A stretch of 64,000 bases of DNA from Atopsyche davidsoni (lineage: Eukaryota > Arthropoda > Insecta > Trichoptera > Hydrobiosidae): contig JAILWY010000015.1 of the NCBI GenBank assembly GCA_022113835.1, positions 2,913,501 to 2,977,500 on the forward strand. Reading direction: 5' to 3'. A program made the translations under genes and the position numbers. This document shows, in pieces, positions 14,019-25,406 of the stretch (position 1 is its first letter; each line of letters starts with the position of its first letter). A model generated the notes under the pieces. That model saw only the letters and a list, made by a program, of their open reading frames with translations, was not told the DNA's origin and searched no databases.

Positions 14019-14122
14019 GGAGATTCGCCGAATTTTATGTCGTTTTAATTATTTTTAAACACCACGGATTGACCACGACACAAATGAGCGAATCTTGCCC
14101 GAAACTCCTTCCCAAGGGTACA
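14019..14122 (+). mobile_element. Fragment of a non-LTR retrotransposon RT-ORF C-terminus
   Basis: Positions 14055-14095 read aaacaccacggattgaccac then acacaaatgagcg. This aligns with the retrotransposon fragment at 48505-48545 (aaacaccatggattgacc then cacaaataagaaag). Both correspond to the conserved tract 'lk-tPWidRvtNe' downstream of the reverse-transcriptase domain in insect RTE-like elements. Only about 100 bp is recognisable. Confidence 0.6.
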
Positions 14123-15302
14123 AAAAGCGTAAGGTTTATTTTTTCGGGCATATTTTTTTGTCGATTGCCTAAGGTAGCGTTGGTAGGACGAAATAATTTT
14201 CTGCGGACCACAGTTTGGGCGTTGCTGTGCAGGTCACGAGCAGCAAATCGGCGAGCTGGACTTTAAAATGCTGTCCGTTCATTAGGATCAATTATCGCGT
14301 GATTCGAGAGGCGTCTGGACGCTTCTACGCCTTGAAAATATTTCCAATACTTTATTTGGCTTATTTGTTACATTCCATGCTGTTTTCTTATATAAGAACC
14401 AACAAGGTATTGCTTCAATATCCATTTTTATTTGATAGTGAAAAAATCGCTTTTTCATGACATATATTATCACGTACGGTCAAAATGCGAAGAAGATGAT
14501 TTATATTTTTAAAAATATTTCGTAAAGTGTATTTTAAACTTAAAAAATGTAAATTGCCAAATGGTCGAGAGAATACGACATTTTAATTCGTTGTTTAGTT
14601 GAAAGTATTTTTGTCTAATATGAAGTAAAATAAACCAAGTCAGTCTATCGTGGAATATTATTATTTGAGATTATATATGTTTTTTTAATATATTTATTAT
14701 TTGAGAGGTTAAAGTCTAATATCTAATGCAAGCTGTGGAGGTTCGACTAATGCGGAAACGTGGTTTAATTATTTTTAATATTATTTAAAATTGATATGTC
14801 GAAAGTGAAAAAAAAACAAGCTTCGAATCAAGCAACTGTGACTCAACACGCCATTAAAAATTGAGTTCACAGTACAATTTCATATTTTATATTAAAATCG
14901 AGGTTTAATTGTCTCATGGTTTGCACGTTGCATAATTTTTTAAAAACCTTGTCTATAACTACATTATCGCATGGATATACAATTCAATTTTTTTGCCTTA
15001 GCAAGTAGTTATCTAAGAAGATGGTAATGAGTGCAAATCATGCAGTGATTCTGACGGATATATAAATCTCTCCTATCCTTATAAATTTAAAATATATGCA
15101 AGATATCTTTGCGAGTGTATTATTTATTCTAAAAAAAATATAATTGCAACATAAAATGATGTATGCTTTATTGCTTATACGAACCGCATGCCACTGCTTT
15201 TTTGACATCGTAATTTGAAAGGTGTTTTATGAGTATGCAATTTTGATTTTGATTCACTCGTCCTAAAAAATAAAACCTGATATTGTTAATGATGCCTTTG
15301 AC

Positions 15303-15560
15303 ATGTTAAACTTCGTTGATTTCATACGTCACACCACATTTTCTTTTGCTCGTGTGGGCCGCAAAATGGGTTTTTTGCGGTCTGATTTTTATTCCACGCG
15401 AGTCTCCAGACCTTATGCCGACTGCGAATCCCGAGCAATCCTAATGGAGACTCAAATGCCACGTGCTGCTTCGGAGAGATCCGAAGAGCCCTCGCGACCT
15501 TCAGAGTTGACATTCTGCCTGAAACGCCCCGCACCCTCCAAAAAACGCGCTCGATAACGC
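15303..15560. other. GC-rich open block, unrecognised
   Basis: A GC-richer block with open frames on both strands: + strand 84 codons ending at 15557, - strand 80 codons. Neither matches a family I recognise. It could be an old repeat or an isolated exon. Codon content alone does not support a gene. Confidence 0.2.
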
Positions 15561-18500
15561 CCACTGCATTATTCTGTCACACATTCGAACACCAATCGTA
15601 CTCTTTTATAAGCCTCTACTTATAATTGTTCAGTTGTTCTTATAAAAAAAGGCTTCAATGCTGCTTATTTCTGGAAAGCGTATTATTGCGTTTAGAACTT
15701 TATTTTCGCAATGGAGCCTTTGATGACAAATCCTAATAGGATATTATAATGATAAAAGTAACTTTGTATTCTTATTCTTTTGCATGACTAGTTTCGACCA
15801 AATAGACTAGGTCATCATCAGATGCATAAATAAACTGATAGGATATTTTAACCAAACATGTGCTCTTACTAAAATGTATTAAGCAATAATTTGACACACA
15901 TTAAATTATTTACGAATTTTTGCAGCGTAGACAACAAATATGTACATTTGTAGCTATGTGACCCAAATAAGACATTGGTCTTGTTTCACTTGACAACTGA
16001 GGCAGTGTTCATGGTTTTCTAAGGGGAAAATAGTGTAGTGGGTAACCAAGTAAAGTTATCCATGTGCTTATTGTTGTATCGAACCCACAAGTCTTTATAT
16101 TCAGCGACTGCACGCAGTCAATTATTTTTCTCAATAACTTAGTATAAAAGGGTGTCTTTTGTATATTTAGAATTAAAATGAAATCACTGATGCTCGCTGG
16201 AAGATTTCTTCAGTTTTTTCATGTGAAACTTTGTATGAAAAACTAATTGTTTGGTGTCATGTTGAACTAGGTGACAATTCTGATTCCGTCCTTCGCTTTG
16301 GCATTGTCGGTGCTGCGATTTCTAATTGATGGTTACGGCCATTAGACTCGACATTGGCAAAAGAAAGACTATAGTAACTTTAATGCAATTCAAAGTGCTT
16401 GTAGGCAATCTTCAATTCCTGAAGATAAGTGTCTACTTTAATAGATGTCATCCAAAAAAGATTTTTAAACACCGAGAAACGAATTGACGTCATCCTTGCT
16501 TGGTGTCCATCCCCCGTGGCGAAATCGTGCCATTTGATTAATTTAATTGTCACTTTATTTTTCTATGTCGAAAGTAGATATATTTTACAGAGTATTGAGA
16601 AAACTATAAATTATATTTATCTATTTTTTATTATTTAATTAACGTCCATTTTCAGGGTAAAATAAAATCTTGAAGATGTTGAAAAATTGGACAAAATGAC
16701 GACTTTTCAAAACCAAAGTTTGTTAAAGATTTTTTATTTTTTTTATTTTTAAAACAATAAATCGCGCAGGGTTTATATTTAATCTTTTAATTCCAATTGA
16801 AAAAAAAAGATTTTTCAATTTTTAGGACTCTTGGAACAGGGACACGACGAATCTCCAAATTCCTACACTTCAATCGGAAAAACACGTATTTATCATATTG
16901 AAAGTAAATTTATAAGAAATAAAAAAAAAATTCTGTTTGAAAAAAGGGATGCATCTAAGTTTTTGCATTTAATTTTTTTTTATTGGTGCAGTCCGGCACG
17001 TCTATTTATTTTTCATCTAAAATGCAAATTCATTTGAACCGCAGACGGTGTCACTCAAAGATCGCAATATTCTGAAAAAAATCGAGTGTACGCTTTTCTC
17101 TTACACTCGAAGGCTGTGCGTGGGTTGATGCTTTCTCGCTCGCACTCGCACAGGGTGCGTGAAAGGTGTGTGGACTTTCACTTGCTCACTTCTGAAGATA
17201 AGAGAGATTATGTAATTCCACAAACACGCGATCCGACTCCGTGCCACATGCGCCGACCCCAACCTTGCCGACGTCACATTGATTGAAGAAAAACTTTTAT
17301 ATCTATTTATTGTGAAATACACGTGTATATAATTCATTCATTATTGTCTTACTAGAAATGTAGCCCGTCATAAAATGACGTATTCGATGAACGATGCAAT
17401 AGTGTTTGAACATATGTTTGGCTGACAATTAGATGAATATTTTGTACACATATTTTTTTAATAACCGGATATTAATTTTGAAAGCAAAGCCATTCTAGGA
17501 AATATCACATTTCGTGTCACAAACATCGAATCACTTTCACTGCACTGTTCTTTATTAGATGCAGTCTTTATCACGTTCAATTGTGCTATTCTTTTTTAAT
17601 TACGTTTGCTGTGCTTAGACGGTGTTATTTTTTTAGGAGGCATTTTAAGTTATTAATGATATGATTAATAATTTCTAACGCAACTAAAAAATAAAATTGG
17701 TACTTGTGTCAAGTTGACATAAACCGGAAATTTCTTAGAAGCATCATATTTTGTTTTTTTGTAAAAATTCTAAATTTGAAATTCTCGCTGTGAACAACAG
17801 AATCATATAATTTGAACATAAAGCATATTTGATAGTTTTATTTAATTAGTTTATGAATGAAAATATTATCCTATCGTCTTGAAATTCGGCACATAACTGC
17901 GAAAAAACTTACTGAACTTACGTGCAAAAAATCAGCGTTGTATCTTTTAAGATATTCTATAGAGAACCCAAAAATGAAACATACACACCCACCCACACAC
18001 AATAGCTATTATTATAGTAGATTGTGTGCGTACAATGAAAAAAAAAAATATATATACTCGGTTAGTATGTAACACGTCTAGAATCAAACAAAATTTTGCT
18101 AAGAGCCGCGATTTAGTAATGCGGCTTTGACTTGGTGGCATGCTTTCTCTTTCCAATGAAAAAAAAAATAGCGATCAAATTTTACTTTAAGTCACTTTGT
18201 TTTAATGGCAAGATATTGTAATTATTGTTGGAATATCGTAACACGGCTTTGCAACACGTCCTCGTGTTATGTAAACCTGAAATATTTCTACACATATACG
18301 TTTCATCATTGTTCAGCGGGATGTTTAGATTCCTCATTCAATCGGTCTGCGTAGGGATTCCTCCATAAAAAAAAAATAACAGTTGCTAACTGACCGCAAC
18401 CACAATAAGATAACACAATGAATACTCCATTACTATGAATAATAAATCACATAAATTGCGCGTTGAAAGTGAAATTGACTTTTAGTTTAACCGATTCGTG

Positions 18501-21042
18501 TTCTTCGTTTAGCTAAAATCAATCTTAATATAACTAAATGGGAAGTTAATGGCATTTCCAGTGTCGAATTAGGTACAAATATATAATTTATTGACTTTTT
18601 CTTTCATGGCTTTTGCTATATTATTTTCTGCCTTGAGACGGTATGCTTATGTTTATAAAAATTATTAAAAAAAAATGTTTAAACTTTTGGAAAGTGTTTT
18701 TTTTTGTTTAATATATCAAGGTCTGTAACTAGTTTGAAACCACACTGTATAAGAATGGGATAGTTGCACAACCAACAAATGCACGAACGACCTAATTAAT
18801 TATTAATACAGTTGCATTCGAGCCGGAAATATTTTTTAAAATAAACAAGCCGCTGAGTTTTAATATTTTTATTTTACCTGGAATATTTAATATTATTTTT
18901 TTATGTTTTGATATTAATTTTAAGTTAATGAAATATTTTTCGCTGTCGTTGGCCTCTATAATGGATTCTAGCAAACTGCAAGCGATGCGTTTTCGGGTGC
19001 GGCAGAGTGGACTTGATTTTCGGAGCACACCAGTTTAAGGCTTCATTGTAGAGGCTCAGCCTAATAATAGCAGCGGTCACCATCGATCTCGACAGTAGAC
19101 TCTTCTAATATAATTTACTATACTTATATTTGTATTTTAATGTAAGTGACTTGGTTAAAGCACACCTCCTTTCGACTCCAAGTGCTCATCGCGACCAAAA
19201 GAAACCACCCTCGTCTCATCAGGGAGGCGATTGAAATTTTAACACTCAGAAACTGAAGCTGACCTATCTCAGAGTAACATGCATATATCGGCTGTGACTC
19301 TCAATAATACATTGCAAATTTTCATGGGGTACGCATTAGTGTTTATCGTCACACGAAATGTGAATACAAAACATCATCGCCAGGTGTGAGCCTAAATTGG
19401 GATTCCTTTGGGAACCTCCGGGTATTTTGTTTGTGTCCTATTCTGCTGCTCAGAGAAGGACACACGAAGATGATACCAGCGCGAGGACCGAAACGTCGGC
19501 GGATGAGATCATTGCCGAGTTGCCGCATAAATTATCACAAACGAACGAAAAATAGAGCATTACAGCGTGACTAATTAAAAATGTTCACAGTGTATGAAAT
19601 AATACAGAAAACAACTTTTACTTAAATATGGGCCGCGACTCGTCCCTTGAGAGCCGCTGGTCCAGTCAATTAAACATCATTACAGCGTAGGTAGAACGGA
19701 GGCACGACGAGACGAGCTATTTTAATTTAAAAAGCTAATTTCGGCTAGGTAATTTTTTTTTCCAGTCTCAATTCTCGCGGCAGGCCTCGTCTCAAGGGTG
19801 TCTCGGAAGAGCGAACTCTCAAAGGACATCTGAGCCGGTTGCGCTGAAAAAGGCTCCATTTTTCAGGAGCACTTTTAAAATACAAGTACTACATGAATTG
19901 CATCAGTGCTGTGCAGATTTTCGATTTGAATTTGTTTACGAATGATTATTATTAATCATTTTATGTGTATGCAATGTTTATGCGATCGATTCTCATGTGA
20001 AAGGGTGCTGAAAAAATCCTGAAAAAAATCCTGAAAAAATGTTACTTCAATAGATTTTTCTCATCGTTTCATGTATAGTATGTGTTGTATTAATTATATT
20101 ATATTATATAATTTTATTAGTTAAGACACCTGCGAGGTTTTATTATACGGTCAATAAAATACATATTTATATAAAATACCTCCTAGGACTGCTTATTTAT
20201 AAAACGACTCATTATAAGTTATTTAAATAAATTAATTTTATGCAACATTTTTAAGTTTTATTAAGGTATTGTTTTTCATCATACATCTTTGATAATCATT
20301 TATTCACAATAAAGTTCCTTTGTCATATTGATATATATATATATCTACTGTTTAAATATTAAATGGGTAATTGACCTTTACTGATAAAAGTTTGGTGACC
20401 CTATCATTCCTTCGACATATTATATGTACTTTATGAGTATTAATTTTAAGATACAACAAGGAAACGACTAATTTTATCAGTGAATATCGTTTTTTTTTTT
20501 AGCTTAGTCGGTACATTAGTAACAACGAAGGCTTGTCATATTATATACACGGTGTTTTAAAAATTCATTCAGATGTGAGATGTTATAATTAGATCTGTAG
20601 TATTCGGTGAAAAGTCCCAATTAATGAGGCTAAATAAAGCCATACTTATTAGTTTTATCGCTTCGATATTTTATTTCTGTAAATACCTCTCAGGTTAAGG
20701 CACTTAAGGCCACGTTTATTGTTGGAATTCGTGCGGCAAAATGGAAATAGGCCCTAAAAATAGCTCGGTTTATTTTCAAGTAGATTATCGAAAAACCTGC
20801 ATTTGGAAAACGCTCCAGCGAGTACAACGAAATTAATACACAGGGGCTTTAAAACAGCTTTTTAAATTTTGCCAATACAGGTTTTATTTTATTAGCTCCA
20901 AGCGAAGATAATATTTTAATTACTGTGTTGTTTTTAAATTCTCCGGCAATTTATGATTAATTTATTCCAAACGAATGGATTATTCATATGTTGAATTGTA
21001 ATATTAAAGTGACGCCTTCTCGCTTTTTTTTTTTTTTTTTAG

Positions 21043-21195
21043 ATTCGACGAGAAGGAGAGCATCTCGGGGGTGCAGCAGCTGAAGTCCTCGGTGCAGAAG
21101 GGCATCAGGAACAAGCTGGTGGAGTCCTACCCTCACCTGGAGGGCCACGTCGAGTCCATACTGCCCAAAAAGGAGTCATGCAAGATAGTCAAATG
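21043..21195 (+). CDS. MCTS1 exon encoding the N-terminal MCT-1 domain
   Basis: The acceptor is AG at 21041-21042 after an 18-T polypyrimidine tract. The exon starts in split phase (one base completing a lysine or arginine codon, then FDEKE) and ends KKESCKIVK plus TG before gtaag at 21196. It gives 50 whole residues. The exon is clearly GC-richer than its flanks. An upstream exon of about 11 coding bases (Met-Phe-Lys-Lys in relatives) must exist. Confidence 0.95.
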
Positions 21196-24100
21196 GTAAG
21201 AAGTCCCAACATTTTGATGACGTCATAGCGTGGCCACTATGAATAACACTTACTATCGCCGTCAATTTTTGATCTTTCCTAAAGTGTATATAGTTCAACT
21301 TGCACTGAGCTCGTCGCGGACGTCATTCGAAGCGTGATTTTTGCTCGTTTTCTGCACACAAGCTGATAGAGTTTAAAATTAAAAGTCATTATACTTTAGG
21401 GTCGCGCAATGTTTGCATAATAATCGTGGTGTTATCAATCTAACACCTAATCTAAACGTTTATGTTATCGACTAAGTAACGTGGCTTATCTGCTGAAGCA
21501 CATTTTTAGTAGGGTTGCCACACGTTGCGGATTGATCGGGACTATCGTGACTATCTGCGTTGGTTTCCAGGCTGAAAATCTCGCCGGAGGGCCACACTGT
21601 TGGCAGCGGCGGTGCAGGTTTTTTTTTTTATCCAGCTATAGACATTCAAGGTTACACGTCCAAGAACTAGTAGTTTATTAGTATGTTGCTTTATAATGAT
21701 ATGAGGCTGCTTAACATGGAAGTTTTGTGGCAGGGTTCAGCTTGATACGTGTCTGGAATATGCCTTGTTGCATATATGAACGTAATTTAATAATTTCAAA
21801 GATTTCTTTGCTCCAACTGAATTCAAACGCATGTTGGCATGCCGCAAAAGGCGGTTTCTAAAGTTAGTATCTTCGTTGCAATCGTCGCGCTGCGGCTCCA
21901 AATTGGTGGCCATTTTTCTATACTCGCGCGCCGGTGTCGCCGTTGCCAACAATGTGTCAACTCGGATGCTATTCTCGGAGTAGCGTTTCGTACCATACTT
22001 TCAAAACGCGCCACATGGTTCGCAGCATTGGCGTAAGCGCTTCCACTTGGAAATTAAAAAATAATTACAATTAAAAGTTTGCACCGTGCGTGTGTAGCGT
22101 TGCGTATATATATATATACACGGTGTATTAAAACTCGCAGTATTACACGAAAAAGAGAGATCGGCTCGTTACCTCAAAGTATATTCATTTACAAAATCAA
22201 TGACATGAATATATTTACTGTCAGTCAGTATTCGTTCAGTGATAAGAAGTTATCTGTAACTATTAAAAATATATATCATCGTGATAAGCAGAAAATAAAT
22301 TCATCATACGCAATATGATTGACGTTTGAATTAGAAAAATAAAAAATATTTTTTAATTCTGTAAATATTATTAACAATTCGCAAACCTTTTCTACACGCG
22401 GCCCCTTTATTTTATGAAGTGGTATGTCTTTTGTGCTGAGTTCGGATGTCTCCCGATCGTCGTCAGTAATTTTTCAGTTATTGTTACAAAAAATATATAA
22501 ATCTACCGAATATTCGGTCGAAAACGGATAAAGAAGTTTTTACTATAGAATATAGAAAATATTTATTGAAATTATATTATTTCGCTTGAATTTCCTTGAA
22601 AAATAATTTTACAGCCCATTTATGTAAGTGTTATATCATGTCCAATAAAATGATAGTAAATGTAACTATAATAATTTATTTCCCTAGTGTTTAAAATCTG
22701 TTAAAGAAGATATAGAATTGTTTAGTGAAAACTTGAAAATAAATATATATTTTACAACGCGTGTACTATATATATATCATTATGCCATTTTAAAGTAAGG
22801 GATGAATAATTTTTTTTTTACTTAAAAATAATGCAAACGCTTTGTCTTAAAATGCAGTTTTTGGAGTGCAAACTTCTGGCCTATCATATTTGAGCAAGTT
22901 GTGATTATTTAACACCATGCGGATATTTTTATTTACGAAATTCATAGATAAGTCGAAAAACAGAGATAAAACGCCATCGCGGACTTGAAGTGAATATCTA
23001 AAAAATACTTTCCGTTTGTCACAAGTCCAATGATAATATGGTGACCTTGTAATCTATAGACGAAGCATTGGGGCCGATTGTGATGGACTCCGAGAGACGA
23101 GGAACCCGGATCTGTGGACGGCGGTTTCTGTTCACGGTCTCCGCACATGTGGACAAGCCAACCCTCGATTTACACGGCAGGCCAGTTCCGCGAAACACCG
23201 CGTAAAATGAGACCAACGTTTTCGCTATTTTTCAAATTGAAGTAAAAAAATATCAAAATTGTATTAAGGATTTTTTTTATATCAAATATATAAATATTGT
23301 GAAATTCACAAAACTGCACGTATATTTTAATATAAAATTTTAATTTAATATATAGTATGTGGTTAAAATTTTATCGTTGTGAATATATTATTGGTTGTTA
23401 TTCAATAAAATGTAATTTATGCGATCGATCGATTTATTGTCACAAAACTAGTTTTTTATGAATGTTTTTGATCTTTGATCCGTCCGCACTTGGACCTGTT
23501 GTAGTTGTAGTGTTGAAATCAGTTTATTTTCCATTGGAGCTGCCTTATCGGCCGTCAGTTGAATAAACAGCTTTATCAGGAGCACCAAGTCGCCACGTAA
23601 AAGTTTCAAGGTCACTCCGCGGTCTAGCGGCTAGCGCAGTTGCTCGCGAACAGAGACACGAACAGTTTTTCCCGCAACACACCTGTATTTATCAATTTAT
23701 ATACACTGGGTTCTTTTTTATGGTTCGGACGTTTCGGTCCCGGTGCTGGAGCTATTTTCAGTGTCGCAGCACTTATTCTAATTCACAAAATCGCATTTCA
23801 AATTGCATTAAAAAAAAATATGCACGACCTTGAAATAGATCACGACAGTCATAAATTTCTTTCAGGCTCTAAGGGTGCAAAAAACCTTCGAAAATATTTT
23901 CTCTCATATCTTAATATAAAATGTTGGATACATTTGCAATTGCTTCTAACCGCTTTCTCGTCACTCAACTTATATGAGAGTACGGTGGTTAATAGATACT
24001 ATATCTTATTTAAATTATTTTCTGTTATAAAATTTTATTCATCGGATTTATATTTTTTTAATCTTAGGTGTAAATATTATTTGTTAGAGAAAATAATAAT

Positions 24101-25338
24101 AATATAATATAAAAATTATAAAAATCAGGTGATGCGATAGTTTATTATCAATTTTGAAGTTTAGATAAATAATGAAGTAAATAAATATCGGGTAATCCCC
24201 TTACCCCAGTGATCTACCGATTAGCCCAGTTGCTTACTGACAATGGGGTCCGTGTTGATATTAGCCGCAGCTCCAATCATTCGACCATGCATTTTTCTTT
24301 ACAGCTGTCGAGAAAGTAGTCCCGCCTCTGCCAACTGTGCAGCTCTCTGTGGAGTTCGGGAAACAACAAGTGATTACTTCTTGCCTAACGATGAATGTTG
24401 CTTGTTTCAGCCATGACCACATAGAGATAATGGTGAATAGTGCCGGAGAACTCCTGTTCTTCAGACAGAGGGAAGGACCCTGGATGCCCACGCTCAGGCT
24501 TTTACACAAATGTAAGAATATAACTAAGAAACATTTCCATTTAATACTGACATGTTATATTGAGAATTATTTATTTATTCGACTTTTATTGATTTTGAAA
24601 AAAATCTTAGTTTACTAAATCTTAGTCACACCTGTTTCAGTTTGGTCGCAGACGATTTGTCTTTATTTCTTTATATTTAAATGTTCAAAAAATTCAAAAT
24701 TTGTGTACACTTCATTGATTTCAATATAGTATTGCTACAATGTAGGTATATAAGATTTAAAATTTATTATATATAAATTTTGCAGTTATGCAAGTGAAGA
24801 GTAATATAGAGAACATTACATTGAGGCTTGCCAAAATCAAATACTCATGATGCATCAATATTTTCCTTTCAGATCCATTCTTCCTGCCGATGCAGCAAGT
24901 GGACAAGGGAGCTATCCGCTTCGTGCTGAGTGGAGCTAACATCATGTGCCCCGGCCTCACATCCCCTGGGGCGCGCATGGTGGCCGCGGACAAGGGCACG
25001 GTGGTGGCCATCATGGCCGAGGGCAAGCAGCACGCGCTGGCCGTGGGCTACACTACGCTCTCCACCGAAGATATGTAAGTGTCCATTTTATAATTACTTC
25101 ACTATTCCTCGGTAGATCAATCTTAAGTTTATTTATTCAAACTGCAATTTTATTTTTATAATTTAACTATTAAATAAAGAGACCAAATCAACTTAATTTC
25201 TATATGCTTGAACATTTTAATCAATCAGTAAATTAATAATGTGTTTTGTATTTCAGAGCAAAAGTTAACAAAGGAGTCGGTGTGGAGAACTGCCATTACC
25301 TGAACGACGGGCTCTGGCAGATGAAGCCTGTTAAATAG
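21043..25338 (+). CDS. MCTS1 homologue (malignant T-cell-amplified sequence 1), four exons, 5' end missing
   Basis: MCTS1 binds the small ribosomal subunit with DENR and acts in 40S recycling and re-initiation after short upstream ORFs; in Drosophila this supports growth of dividing cells (family knowledge). Joining 21043-21195, 24411-24511, 24873-25074 and 25257-25338 gives one frame of 178 residues; the human protein has 181, so only about four N-terminal residues are missing. Diagnostic stretches are [16 protein letters not shown] and [20 protein letters not shown] in the N-terminal MCT-1 domain, and [20 protein letters not shown] and [14 protein letters not shown] in the C-terminal PUA domain, with the family's YLNDGLW-MK ending. 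All junctions are GT-AG and phases agree. Every catalogued core motif is intact, so it looks functional. The gene is convergent with the neurobeachin homologue. The first exon was not found. Confidence 0.96.
21196..24410 (+). other. MCTS1 intron, 3.2 kb
   Basis: Bounded by gtaag and tttcag. Contains a GC-richer patch at 21480-22040, open on both strands for 60-70 codons, which I cannot identify; a TA microsatellite at 22105-22120; and two occurrences in the neighbourhood (20546 and 22117) of a tatacacggtgt motif that may mark repeat ends. Otherwise AT-rich with nothing recognised. Confidence 0.7.
24411..24511 (+). CDS. MCTS1 exon, end of the MCT-1 domain
   Basis: The acceptor ttgtttcag precedes C-CAT-GAC, completing a cysteine codon split with the previous exon. 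The exon encodes [20 protein letters not shown] then [13 protein letters not shown] and ends one base into a tyrosine codon before gtaag. Its 101 bp give phase 1+99+1, consistent with both neighbours. [10 protein letters not shown] is a signature of the family. Confidence 0.96.
24873..25074 (+). CDS. MCTS1 exon encoding most of the PUA domain
   Basis: The acceptor tttcag is followed by at-cca-ttc, completing the split tyrosine. It encodes 66 whole residues from [12 protein letters not shown] through [17 protein letters not shown] to TLSTED, then two bases of an isoleucine codon before gtaagt. The PUA domain is an RNA-binding fold; in this family it helps position the protein on the ribosome with DENR. 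The third positions are strongly GC-biased compared with the flanking introns. Confidence 0.96.
25257..25338 (+). CDS. MCTS1 last coding exon
   Basis: The acceptor tatttcag is followed by one base completing isoleucine, then 26 residues ([20 protein letters not shown], then QMKPVK) and a TAG stop at 25336-25338. This C-terminus matches the family in length and in the 'HYLNDGLW' motif. Confidence 0.95.
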
Positions 25339-25400
25339 TCCACAATGCACTCCACAGTAAATTAATTTGTATTTTTTATTTATAATCATGTAATTCCAAC

Positions 25401-25406
25401 AATAAA
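25401..25406 (+). terminator. MCTS1 polyadenylation signal
   Basis: A canonical AATAAA lies 63 bp after the MCTS1 stop, followed about 15 bp later by a T/GT-rich stretch. This implies a very short 3' UTR. Position and sequence fit; use of this site is inferred. Confidence 0.7.

Larger units (their letters stand above)
5823..21042. other. 15 kb without a supported gene (upstream of or within the first MCTS1 intron)
   Basis: AT-rich DNA holding scattered repeat remnants and a few GC-richer patches (7690-8100, 9180-9250, 15300-15560, 17090-17280). Open frames here are short and unrecognised. The first coding exon of MCTS1, expected to encode about Met-Phe-Lys-Lys followed by a splice donor, should lie in or upstream of this stretch. 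I scanned for ATG-TTY-AAR near a GT donor and found no match; ATGTTTAAA at 18677 continues into CTT and lacks a donor. Confidence 0.55.

Noticed and set aside
18677..18700. ATGTTTAAA as the first coding exon of MCTS1
   Set aside because: The next codon is CTT rather than Lys and no splice donor follows in the right phase.
20546..22133. Two tatacacggtgt motifs as ends of one transposon
   Set aside because: They are in direct rather than inverted orientation, 1.5 kb apart, and flank a confirmed MCTS1 exon; similarity beyond ~16 bp is poor.
23640..24107. 155-codon + strand open frame in an MCTS1 intron
   Set aside because: No recognisable family; starts without ATG context in a TTG codon; composition is that of AT-rich intron DNA, and it lies inside the intron between two confirmed exons.
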